From Isoetes taiwanensis (lineage: Eukaryota; Streptophyta; Lycopodiopsida; Isoetales; Isoetaceae), in contig JAJEKV010000161.1 in the NCBI GenBank assembly GCA_021234155.1, positions 157,867-221,866 on the forward strand: a stretch of DNA of 64,000 bases. Direction: 5' to 3'. Position numbers and translations under genes: made by a program. Positions 1 through 9,162 of this stretch are shown here, piece after piece. Below the pieces are notes generated by a model, which saw only the letters and a program-made list of their open reading frames with translations, was not told the DNA's origin and did no database searches. Positions within the stretch are counted from its first letter, which is position 1. The number at the start of each line of letters is the position of its first letter.

Positions 1-500
1 ATGGATAGGAAAATTTCAAAAATTCATGTAGTTTCTTCATCTCCTTCTTCCTTCGTGGCTGTGGCTATCGTGCTCGGTGGAGGCTGCCTTGCCAAAACTT
101 CAGGCTTTCCAATGGATCGCCATACCTCCCCACCATCGCCCATTGTCTCAAACTTTTTTTGATAGTCATGAATATCATGATAAATTGTTGACAAGTCATA
201 ATATTGAACTCTCTAGTAGAAAATCTAAATTGGTGTTATTAGCAGGGTTGCCTAACCCTTGCGGGTAGCAACCGTGCAATTCTAAGCTATCCACGTGGCA
301 GGCCACGTCAACCAAAATGATTGTAAGCCGTCGGATTCTATATTTTTCAATCCGATGGATAGGATAATTTCAAAAATTCATGTAGTTTCTTCATCTCCTT
401 CTTCCTTCGTGGCTGTGGCTATCGTGCTCGGCGGAGGCTGCCTTGCCAAAACTTCAGGCTTTCCAATGGATCGCCATATCTCCCCACCATCGCCCATTGT
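1..500. repeat. direct duplication, about 354-bp period
   Basis: Bases 1-146 reappear almost unchanged at 355-500, both starting ATGGATAGGA and ending in CGCCCATTGT. The second copy is followed by different sequence, so at least one full period is present and the array may extend left of the window. Open frames across it mirror the duplication and match no family I recognise, so I do not call a gene. Confidence 0.85.
328..358. repeat. short inverted repeat (hairpin)
   Basis: CCGTCGGATT at 328-337 is complementary at 9 of 10 positions to AATCCGATGG at 349-358, with an 11-base T-rich loop. It lies just left of the second copy of the duplication. A near-palindromic CCACGTGGCAGGCCACGT sits at 291-308. 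These could be ends of a small element, but no target duplication was found. Confidence 0.5.
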
Positions 501-501
501 T

Positions 502-1112
502 CCATCCCGTATCGTCCAATCCAAGCCTTCCCCGAAACACACTGCCCCTTCTCCTGTCGGACTCATACACCCCCTCATTTGGAGGCAGATATGCCCTTTA
601 ACCCCTTTTGCAATAGTATCTTTGCCATATCTTCCCCCTACGAAGTCCTAAAATCCGTCATCATGCTTCTTGTTTGCCTCATCAGGATGATCCTTTTTGC
701 AGCCGTTCTGTTCTTGGGTCTCATGATCACTAAGCTTGCTCTTGTTGGTGCTATAGATGTGCTTACCAAGCCTTTAACCATCATTCAAATAAATTGAGAA
801 TATGTCAACTCCAAAAGCACGCCAACCTGTGGGAATCTGCTAGGGGGTTTTTGATTTTTTGTATTTCTTTTATAGACTTAATAAATCACAAGAAATTGCA
901 TTTACCATGAGCCTTTTTAGATACGTACTCAATATATGCGAAATTAGTAGCCAATTTGCCAAGCTAGGTGACACCAAAAGTGAAGACCATGGAGACGAAA
1001 ATACTTTGTGAGATGATAGAAAATTGCATAATTTTTTATGCAATCGGAACCCCGAAATTATGGACACATGACACGAATCCCACAGAAAATTACGATTTAT
1101 TCCACTAAAAAC
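502..1112. other. no gene seen
   Basis: Unique-looking sequence with short open frames in several registers and no recognisable domain, splice pattern or repeat. Confidence 0.4.
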
Positions 1113-1480
1113 TTAAGGGACCAATCCATGTTTTTCCACATATTTAATAAGTTGTGGTTCCATGTCAGCTATTATATCTAGTTCTGGATGTGAATCTAAC
1201 ACTTCACGCACTGCCATCCTCGCCCGCCAAATTACTCATAATGGGCATGAACTTCACCAGAAAATCATCTGTTGTAAAAGCCTTTGGATGATGAGATGGT
1301 GGATTCAAGGCCTGCATAGTAAAAACATTTGAGAGCATCATGTTACTCAAGAGTTTAATGAAGATAGGGTAGGTGAACTTCAAGACCTTTTGGTTGATCC
1401 ATTTCTATCCAGAGTATCTCTTGATATTTCTCAATTCCTCATCTAGCATCTCCTTCAAGTGTGGCCGCTATATCCACTTT
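1113..1480 (-). pseudogene. decayed coding remnant, family unknown
   Basis: Read on the minus strand, about 120 codons make sensible protein. A stretch beginning LKEMLDEELRNIKRYSG is followed by a TAG stop, then KVLKFTYPIFIKLLSNMML, MQALNPPSHHPKAF and DDFLVKFMPIMSNLAGEDG. After a one-base shift it continues REVLDSHPELDIIADMEPQL and ends at TAA near 1113. The amino-acid mix and the single break argue for real former coding DNA rather than a chance frame. I do not recognise the family. It may belong to a transposon, given its surroundings. Confidence 0.5.
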
Positions 1481-1670
1481 CATTTTGCACAGCGTGTTGA
1501 TACATCACAGCCTGTTGATACATCAAACATGATATCCAGTCATTGAGAAATGATCAAGTTGCACAACATTATATTAAACATCGACGGAACAAAATAACGC
1601 CAGGCGTGATTTGTTCATCGCGTTAAAACGGGGAAAAGTATGGCTAGCGTGGTTTTAACAATGACTAAAG

Positions 1671-1930
1671 GCGAACTAAATCGCGGGCGTGATTTAATCA
1701 ACAATCAAACACCATTAAAAGCCGCCCGGGCGAGATTTCATTTAAGCCAAAAGAGCAAACTAAATCGCAGCGGGCGTGATTTAATCAACAATCAAACACC
1801 ATTAAAAACGCGCCGGGCGAGATTTCATTTAAGCCAAAAGAGCAAACTAAATCGCGCGGGCGTGATTTAATCAACAATCAAACACCATTAAAAGCCACGC
1901 CCGGAACCGCGATTTCATATCAGACTAAAG
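1671..1930. repeat. tandem repeat, three units of 84-88 bp
   Basis: Three consecutive units start at 1671, 1755 and 1842, each beginning GC(G/A)AACTAAATCGC and containing GGCGTGATTTAATCAAC and a GC-rich CCGGGCGAGATTTC block. The third unit is the most diverged. An open frame of 76 codons across it simply reflects the repeat and is not called as a gene. Confidence 0.85.
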
Positions 1931-1992
1931 ACAAATTGTATCACGCCTGGCGCGATTTCATACCTTTCATCTTGGTTTTCGCCGTTGTCATT

Positions 1993-2204
1993 CTACGGTG
2001 AGTGCGTCTGCGCTGTTGTCATTCTATAGTGAGTGCGTCTGACTAGATCCTTCTTTTGCTTGTGCGTGAACTCCAAAAGCACTTCGCAGTAAATGTCGAC
2101 CTCCTCCTCACGGGAGATTACGATCGCTTGTTTAGTCATCTTGTCCGATTCATTCTTCCTGGAGAAGAGAAGAGCATTAAGTCCAGCTCTCTTCCTCTTT
2201 GGCA
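1993..2204 (-). CDS. possible exon, basic then helical peptide
   Basis: On the minus strand an open stretch of about 70 codons begins right after a good 3' splice-site sequence (TTTGTTTTTGCAG), so it is better read as an exon than as an ORF with its own start; there is no ATG at its head. It starts PKRKRAGLNALLFSRKNE, a basic nuclear-localisation-like patch, and continues with SREEEVDIYCEVLLEFTHKQ. That second part vaguely recalls the first helix of Myb/SANT-like domains of Harbinger-type proteins, but the match is too short to claim. Upstream and downstream exons were not found. Confidence 0.3.
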
Positions 2205-2393
2205 CTGCAAAAACAAACAGAATTATGATTTAGCAAACTTCCCTAAATACGAGATCACGCTTGGCGTGAATGAAAGCTCGCATTATTTAATTCACGCTTA
2301 ACGTGAATTAAACGCTCATACTAGTCCAACTCCACCGTGGCTTAGGGCATCAAAAACGATTCCACATCAAACAAAAGAGTTAAAAAAACAAAC

Positions 2394-2780
2394 AGGATTG
2401 AAAGCTCACACGCTTGGCGTGTATTCTTTGACAATCAGCAGTTTAACAAATGTCTACTTACGGTCATTTCTATTAAATTATGAATTTCATTTTGATTTCA
2501 TTTCACGTCCTATCTTATTAATAATTTACCTACGATTCCTATGATACGTCATATCTTACTGATAATTTTGCCTACGATTCCTATGATACGTGAATTGAAA
2601 GCTCACATGCTTGGCGTGTATTCTTTGACAATCAGCAGTCTACTTACGGTCATTTCTATTAAATTATGAATTTCATTTTGATTTCATTTCACGTCCTATC
2701 TTACTAATAATTTTGCCTACGATTCCTATGATACGTCATATCTTACTAATAATTTTGCCTACGATTCCTGTGATACGAAA
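2394..2780. repeat. tandem duplication, about 200-bp units
   Basis: Two adjacent copies (about 2394-2593 and 2594-2780) share CTCACACGCTTGGCGTGTATTC-like starts and a block containing TACGGTCATTTCTATTAAATT. Within each copy a 40-bp subrepeat (CTACGATTCCTATGATACGT) occurs two or more times. The second copy has a short deletion after CAATCAGCAGT. Each unit carries one of the palindromic words listed separately. Confidence 0.85.
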
Positions 2781-2844
2781 ATCCTATGTACGAAAATTCT
2801 CGCCTACGACATTTAATTCGCGCCACTAAATCGTCTCTTTAAGG

Positions 2845-2852
2845 TATTTAAG
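2845..2852 (+). promoter_or_regulatory. TATA box ahead of the small basic ORF
   Basis: TATTTAAG lies 42 bases before the ATG at 2894, at normal plant TATA-to-transcript spacing for a very short 5' leader. It is the main reason for treating the following ORF as a possible gene. Confidence 0.4.
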
Positions 2853-2893
2853 CCTAATTCCAATTCATCATCTCATCCAATTCCTTGCCCGTC

Positions 2894-3449
2894 ATGCCGA
2901 AGCGCCCTCGCTCGCGCTCCGCCTCCCCTTCATGCCAAGCTTCCAACTCCGTCATGCCGGAGGGCTCTGCTTCCCCTGCCAATTCCAGTTCCTCTCCTGA
3001 AAGCAAACGCCGTCTGATCACCCTACCCCTCGTAGGAGGCTCTGCGGGGGTTGGCGAGGTTCCCCTGGCGGGAGGTTAGCGCCTTTGATCTGAAAGCGGC
3101 ATTTCGGATAGCGGCTCGATGGTTACGAAGAATGGAGGACTACTCGATTATGAAAATTCATCATCGGCCAGCCAGTTCTTTGGAGTCGGAAGAAGCCGAG
3201 CGGGAAAGGTCGAGGGCTGAATCGCCGAAGAAAAAAGAGGGCGATGATGAGGAAGGCTGAATCGCCATGCCGGCAAATTTGAGACCCCGGACTTCGGAAG
3301 AGTTTGAAAGGCGGCTTGAAAAAGCGAAGACTATGAAGAATTATGTAGCTTGGATCGTTCTTGAATGTAATAGCCGAAAGGGCTCAAAAATGAATGAAAT
3401 CAATGGCCTTGTGCCTTTTTTTGTTACTTCCATTTCAGTTTTGTTTTGA
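2894..3449 (+). CDS. small Ser/Arg- and Glu/Lys-rich protein, frame-shifted
   Basis: ATG at 2894 opens a frame starting MPKRPRSRSASPSCQASN, rich in Ser, Pro, Arg and Ala, stopping at 3079. The neighbouring frame takes over near 3050 and reads FPWREVSAFDLKAAFRIA, then an acidic and basic tail (ESEEAERERSRAESPKKKEG) to a stop at 3260. A third open piece (3267-3449) holds EEFERRLEKAKTMKNYV. A single indel near 3045 would join the first two. The basic start resembles that of the minus-strand exon at 2.0-2.2 kb. I recognise no domain. It could be an accessory protein of the element suggested by the palindromic words, or chance coding in GC-rich DNA. Confidence 0.35.
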
Positions 3450-4473
3450 GTATCTAAAAATTTTTCTACATCGATTAATACTAAAAAAAGCCGAAACATC
3501 GTAAGAAAGGAATTCAGGGCTAGAATTTAGTATCGGCTACATTGGCTTTGCAATGCAGGCTACATGCAAAGACATGCATGCAAAAGACATGAAATACCAG
3601 GCTACATACAAAGACATGCAAAGAAATTTTTGTAGCCAATGTTTTTTTTCACCAATGTGGCGGTTCTTGGGCTTTTCATTTTTGATTCATGCAAACCTTA
3701 ACAATCTGAAAAACGAAACAAAACCTGCAGTAGAATACCTGGAGTAGGAGCTTGCCTGGAGTAGGAGCTTGCTTTCGGTGGCGTCGCCTCGACCGACCTC
3801 GACCTGAAACCGAGCTTAAATTTTATATGAATCGAAATAGGCGGTGCTGAGCTTGAATAAAATTCCGAAATCTTCTTGACCTAAAAGTAGTCACGACCAA
3901 GATTACTTTAAAAATAACCCGTACGCCTTGATTTATTACTTTCAAAAATAACTTTCATCCGCCTAAATGTCTAATCTCGGTCTAATTGAATTTTTTAGCC
4001 CTTTGCTTTCATTATTACTTTTATCCGCCTATTCTTTTGTTTGATTGAATTTCTTTTGCCCCTCTAATATCCTATTTCCACGATGTCGGGAGGCTTGAGC
4101 ACTGCGAATCGGGCCCTGCGAACTTCTCTGCAAGGTCATGGAATTTATTTCGGAGATCCGATTACAAATTGTCATACCTCATGAGGCCAAGAAATCAATT
4201 AAAAGGTATGTACTGATAGGTTAAAGTAAAAGAGGCGATAGAGACAAGAAAGTCGATTGTTAAAATTATGTGCGATGGGTTCTGATGGGTTTAAAGTATG
4301 AGACAAAGCCGTTGGTTGATCACCAACAATGTATATTGATCACAAAAGTTTACAAAATTGGATTAGAATCCAGGATATACAAAACTGAGATACAGATCCA
4401 ATTTAATCCAACTGAGATATAGGATCCGCCTTCTGCCCTTCGACCTTCGGCCGGATTACGCCTCGGCTCCTCA
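3450..4473. other. intergenic, minor duplications only
   Basis: No gene seen. A 17-base word (CTGGAGTAGGAGCTTGC) is tandemly doubled at about 3738-3771. GGCTACAT(G/A)CAAAGACATGCA recurs at about 3560 and 3600. Confidence 0.5.
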
Positions 4474-4881
4474 TCAGAAAGGCCCAAGCAACTCTGCCGG
4501 AAACCCTAGCAAAGGAGGTTCATCTACAGGAAACCCTGGCACAGGTTCATCAGAAAATCGGGACAGGGTACCCACAAGGAATCGCAACTCAGAGTTCTCA
4601 ATTTCTAGCCGCCGGTTGCGAGTATCTAGTTCGATCAGCTCATCAATTGCCTTCTCGAAATGATCATGCAAGACTTTCATCCTCCGTGACAATCCCATGA
4701 CTTCACTTGCTAATCTCATAGCTGCCCGGCGCTGCAGGAAGAATTCTCTGAGATGCTCCAAGTAGTGAAGTGGATACATAGGTGGTTCATATCTGGGAAT
4801 AGGCACTGCAGGAACAATAGGCCCTGCAGGAATTGGAATGCTTGAAGCCTCCTGACTGCTAGGGTCTTCTTGTGGCGCCAT
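4474..4881 (-). CDS. 135-residue coiled-coil protein, function unknown
   Basis: ATG at 4881 (minus) opens an uninterrupted frame of 135 codons, long for this neighbourhood. Residues 1-40 are Pro/Ser/Ile-rich (QEASSIPIPAGPIVPAVP). Residues about 41-105 are predicted helical and heptad-like (LHYLEHLREFFLQRRAAM, KAIDELIELDTRNRRLEIEN), the signature of a coiled coil. The tail is Pro-rich. No catalytic motif, signal peptide or membrane segment is visible. A minus-strand TATA box lies about 1 kb upstream (5887-5893), which would require a long leader or an intron. It may be a transposon accessory protein or a lineage-specific gene. Confidence 0.45.
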   Translation of the reverse strand: MAPQEDPSSQEASSIPIPAGPIVPAVPIPRYEPPMYPLHYLEHLREFFLQRRAAMRLASEVMGLSRRMKVLHDHFEKAIDELIELDTRNRRLEIENSELRFLVGTLSRFSDEPVPGFPVDEPPLLGFPAELLGPF

Positions 4882-5279
4882 CTATTAGAAGAAAGTCAGA
4901 ATGTTAGTATTAACATGGAAAAGTGTAACACGCCTAGCGTGTCACACTCAGATACATACTCGCCAGGCAAGACAAGAAACAGGCAGACAAGAAACAATAT
5001 GGAGAAGAAAACAAATCACACGCCAGGCATGTAACAGCCCGCAACCCTTGGGCACGGAAAAGGACTACGCGCCCAGCGTGTGATGGCTAAGGGATTTGGA
5101 TGAAAAATATGCACGCCCAGCGTGTGCTGGCTAAGGGGTTAGGATGAAAGAACTGGAGCCTAATCTAAACTAAAAGATTACAGTAGCCTTGTTTTTTCGT
5201 GAGATCTTAAGACACGTCTAAAAACTCTCTAACCATTCCTAATAGATAATAGAAACTAGAGCTGACATATATATAATGC

Positions 5280-5705
5280 ATCAAGCTTGCTACAGCATGT
5301 TTGCTTCAAGGCAAATACTGCAAAGATTCACTTGAAACAAAAAGAAGCAGATGAGGTTCATAGAAAGCTATTCCTGCTTTCATGAACATCATCTGGTTCC
5401 ATTGTCTCGACTGAATCCTGCAGTATTTGTTCTAAAAATAAACCTGCTGTAGACATGCATTTCCAAATCAGAAATAAGTCTGTTTATAGAAATAAAGTCT
5501 TTAAGAAGTTTGAAAACATGAAATCTATTCATGCATGCTACAACATTCATTCAAGAACAAAAGGCAAGGACTTACTAGAGCCAAAAGGAAATCAGATGAA
5601 ATTTATGAGAAGCTAATCTTGCTTCCATAAACATCATCTGCTTTCCTTCTGGCTCGATTAAGATCCCTGGCTTTCTCTTCTTGAAATAAACTTGTAGAAA
5701 CATCT
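5280..5705. repeat. diverged tandem duplication
   Basis: The stretch at about 5275-5460 and the one at about 5530-5705 align in order. Shared words include GCTACA, AGCAGATGA, TTCATGAACATCATCTG or CATAAACATCATCTG, and TAAACCTGCTGTAGA or TAAACTTGTAGA. Divergence is high, so this is an old duplication. No coding signal seen. Confidence 0.6.
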
Positions 5706-5886
5706 AACCTGTAAAAACCTTTGTAGACAGTCGGGTTTGATTACTTATGTAGCCTGAAAGTCGAGTTTGATGACTTATTACGAACGAACGAAGCCTGCTT
5801 TGGAACGACTCAAGCTTGTTAGACGGCGACGGATTGCCGAGGGTCGGAAAGAAGCGGGAGCAGATTTTTTGGAGCGTGAATTCGGT

Positions 5887-5893
5887 TTATATA
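5887..5893 (-). promoter_or_regulatory. possible minus-strand TATA box
   Basis: On the minus strand the sequence reads CTATATAAACC, facing the coiled-coil ORF at 4474-4881. A palindromic ACGCCAGGCGT word lies about 60 bases further upstream. The spacing to the ATG is about 1 kb, so the link is tentative. Confidence 0.3.
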
Positions 5894-5999
5894 GGCACAA
5901 TTAGAAATCTAGGGCAAAATTAATTCGTGCAAATACTTAATTACCTGAACACACGCCAGGCGTACGATATACCCGACAGGTATAGCATCTAGGGAATAT

Positions 6000-6370
6000 A
6001 TAGGGAATATTGCATTTAAGGCATTTAGTATTTACGGTTGCTTTTTATAAACTGCCAAAAAGATACTTTTTATGTCTTTTCTCACTTTTGATCATTTAAT
6101 ATTTAAATACGTTTTGGATTTCATTTCCTCGATTTCTATGTCCACATAAAGTGTGTAACAGGCTTTATTAAATTATCACAATTGCTTGGATATTTCTGGT
6201 TTTAACTAATTTCGTCCTTTCCCATTTTTATTAATGTATGTAAAGTAGGCATTTTACTAAGGATTTTCCTGTTTTATACATGTTTCATTTTAACTCTTTT
6301 TATGTCATAAATGTATGTATTTTGCATATGATATTCACATACTCTTTGGTAACTTACTAAAAATGGTGTA
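6000..6370. other. AT-rich intergenic or intron-like DNA
   Basis: T-rich sequence ending in a good 3' splice-like site (TTTCTCTAG at about 6371-6379) directly before coding-like DNA. No gene seen. Confidence 0.4.
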
Positions 6371-6379
6371 ATTTCTCTA

Positions 6380-7878
6380 GGAGTCATTGTACTAGCAGAT
6401 CCTGGGCAAGCTGTTAATGATGAAAGGCTAGGGGCAATTTCAATGTTGGAAGACAACTGGAAAGGTAAGGGAATGTTTTGGTTGTGTCAAGCAATTGGAG
6501 GTTCCTTGCATCCTGCCATGGCCTATGAATAGTGTTCAGTTTGTGGAGGATTACCTTTTTCCAGAGCCAGAGGTTGTTGGGGATAATGATTGTCTTGATC
6601 CTGATCCATTGGCAGTGGGTACCCTGAACCTAGGCAAACGGGGAGAAGTATCAGTTGTTAGACATTATCCTAGCAAGAGAGCCAAGTTGATTAGTGATAC
6701 AACACCTGAGACTATGTTGAAGGTTAGGGGCTTACATTGTTGTTGGGCTAGTTGTATGCAATTCTTTACAATAGAACAATTGGTGGAAGCAAGAGCCACT
6801 ATTCAAGAGTATACTGTTGATGAAAGAAGGACCTACATGTACTCAGTTTTCGAGCATGCACTTGAGGATGAAAGAGCTCCAAACAATAAAAGATACCCTT
6901 TGCTAGGCAAATGGATATGTAAAAAAGCATGGCGGAGTATCCATGCAATTCCAAATTCATCATGGTACAATTACAAAAAAAAGCAGGCAGAAGGGACAAG
7001 GATTGCTTTGCATGGAAATAATGGCTTGTTGAGACCAACCGCTAGGACATTGGCTGCTAGGGAGATATTTGAAAAATATATTGAGTTCAATGCAGAGTGT
7101 ATGCCACACAAAAGCAGAAGGGATGAGAAGAGAACAGCAGTTGTTGAGAAAAGGTTACCATCACATTGTACTCAAAAAAGTATTCTGGAGGAAGTGAATT
7201 CTGAACTTCGAGAATTGGAAATTCCTCCAATATCCCAACCTAGCTTTAGTAGGCTATGGAAGAAGCATTTCAATCATGTGACCATAGCAACTTCAAACAA
7301 CTTTGCAACCAGAGTCAAAGGGCTAGGATCTAGTGCACAGGTTGGACCTTCACGTGCTAGAGCCAGAAGATCTGCCTAGAAGGCTCCTCGTGCAACCCGA
7401 TAATTGTGCTGGCCAAAATAAGAACAGGTGGATGTTTTCTTTCCTATCCTACTAAACAGATGTGGGCATATTTGAAAGTGAGAATTTGGGGTTTTTGATG
7501 CCCGGGCATGGATGCATTATTTGGCAAGTATAGTTGTGTACTGAAGCAGCACTACTCCAAACCCTATAGGCTCTCTCATAGAAGAGTGCACGATTGGAAA
7601 AAGTTTTGTGGATGGTTATACCTTGGACCTTGAAGGTCATTCGGGCCTCTTCAATTCACCACTTTACGGGTGAGAGATGGGATTCAATATTTCAATGGAA
7701 GGCGAGACCTTGAGGAGAAAGAGTGGAGAGGAGGGAGGAAATATGGCATAGGGATGAGAATGGCAAGCCTATGATGCCTCCAGGTAGAAATGTGAGGATT
7801 ACAATACCTCAAGAGATAAGGAAGAAGGCTATGATATCTTTGGGGTTGCTTGAAGAAACTGAAAGAATTATGTAAATT
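6380..7878 (+). pseudogene. DUF7869-type transposase relic, internally deleted
   Basis: Coding-like DNA starts after a splice-like CTCTAG with GVIVLADPGQAVNDERLGA, matching VDPSDSVNDERLGDDH in the transposase gene at 33 kb. A 290-codon open stretch (6495-7376, no ATG at its head) contains the DNA-binding-like half: RGLHCCWASCMQFFTIEQL, then GKWICKKAWRSIHAIPNSSW with YNYKKKQAEGTR, and a Lys/Arg-rich end. After its stop come fragments of the conserved core, NCAGQNKNRWMFSFLSY near 7400 and a PGH...MDALFGKYS version of the GHTHDDID motif near 7500. The tail follows (KSFVDGYTLDLEGH, VRDGIQYFNGRRDLEEKEW) and stops at TAA near 7878. By comparison with its relative, some 200-300 residues between the N-terminal half and the core are missing. 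Several frameshifts make it non-functional. Family name is from memory; the relation between the two copies is seen directly. Confidence 0.7.
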
Positions 7879-8094
7879 TTCTTCTTCCGTCTTTTTGCAA
7901 TGTGTGTTATTTTGGCAAGTATTGGGCTTTTTGTGAATTATATGAAATTACATTTGCATACTTTTTGGGTGAAACGCGTAAATTTTTATATGCTACTAAA
8001 AAGGCACACTTTGAAAACACTCAAAAATTACGACATATTCTAAATTTATTTGAATGATGGTTCTTTCTCGATTTGGAGGTGAAGGCTTACATTC

Positions 8095-9161
8095 TTAGGT
8101 AGAATTTTAGCTAGGGTTTTGTTGTTTTATGTGGATTTCAAGAATCAAAAGGTTCCTCTCGCCAAGAGATCAAGCTCCCATTTTGGTTTGCAACCATGTT
8201 ACATTTGTGGATCTAGTTTTTATTTTGTTTCAAGCGATCCTTTGTCCAAGAGAACTTGAGCTACCTGTTATGGGTGCCATCATCGAGCCATGCAAGTTAT
8301 TGCCATCAGCAAGTGGCTCGCTTGATTCAAGGCGCATTCTTTGGAGGAGAATTAAAGAAGAGCGGATGCAATGGTGGAGTAGAGTGGCGATCTTTCACGA
8401 GGCTACCACCACCAATGGAAGGGTTTTGGTTTCTTACAAAGCGGGGGCATTTAATCGGCTATCGGTCCGCCCATGTTGGTCGGTACCCACATGTTCACCT
8501 AGATCTGCTTGGGTTGCTCATGGTCCAACCATATACTTCTTGTTGTTTAGCCTTATGACTCGGTTTCATAACTTTATGGAAGTGGAATACTTACCGACTA
8601 TTGAACCAACATTGTTTGAGCGAGAAAAATCCTCGCCTCTTTCTTTGAAAGAGTTAGAGCGACAATGGCCAAGGCTCTTAATGTAGTTATGGCGAACCAC
8701 GACTTTGAAGACCTTCTTCTCATTCAAAGGCGAGAAACAATGAAGGATTCTAAGCGGAATTGCTGCTTTAGAGTTTGGGAAGTTTGAAAAGCTTTACAAG
8801 TTGAATATTAAAGAGGCTAAAGCTTTCTATTTCAAGTTTAGGTTGCTAGATCACGAAGAAAAATAGTGTAGTGAAATATGACGACTTTGTTGCATCATTT
8901 GGACTGCCAGACTGTGGTCCTCTTAAGCAGGTTTTCTCCATATTTGATAGTTTTGGTAGGGGATGCTTCACTTTCAGACAGTATGCTGCAAGGTTTGCAT
9001 TTATACCCAGACAGACAAGGTTCAGAAAATGCATGGAAGTGCTGTTCAAGATACTGAATAGAAATGACGATGGAATTTTAAGCATTGAAGATGTATTGTC
9101 TGGTCTCAAGGATTTGATTCCAGAAACAACTGTCGAACAGGTTAAGGAACCTTGGAACATG
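8095..9161 (+). pseudogene. LPEAT2 retrocopy (lysophospholipid acyltransferase)
   Basis: Intronless, frame-broken copy of plant LPEAT2, an ER acyltransferase that re-acylates lysophosphatidylethanolamine and related lysophospholipids. The order of features is right. APILVCNHVTFVD holds the HX4D acyltransferase motif. FHEATTTNGRVLVSYKAGAF stands where the family has FPEGTTTNGK, so the motif's Pro and Gly are lost. Then come RYPHVH (in another frame) and FHNFMEVEYLP, then ALNVVMANHDFEDLLLIQ. The EF-hand half follows: KYDDFVASFGLPDCGPLKQ, FDSFGRGCFTFRQY, NRNDDGILSIEDVLSGLKD. All this is contiguous over about 1 kb with no intron, which points to an RNA-mediated copy. Frames change near 8450, 8640 and 8860. 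The 5' end (about 380 residues in the family before the EF hands) and the last EF hand are absent. The copy is cut at 9157-9161 by the large gypsy element. Confidence 0.8.
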
Positions 9162-9162
9162 G

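Larger units (their letters stand above)
1597..5965. repeat. scattered palindromic word ACGCC-N-GGCGT
   Basis: A near-perfect palindrome recurs at about 1597 (ACGCCAGGCGT), 1943, 2257, 2410, 2606, 4928 (ACACGCCTAGCGTGT), 5019, 5069, 5112 and 5951, with variants such as ACGCTTGGCGT. I saw no comparable cluster elsewhere in the window. Palindromes of this type repeated over a few kilobases resemble subterminal transposase-binding repeats of large plant DNA transposons, but no ends or target duplication could be identified. Confidence 0.6.

Noticed and set aside
1640-1870. 76-codon open frame as a gene
   Set aside because: It is the translation of the 84-88 bp tandem repeat; the same peptide repeats with the units.
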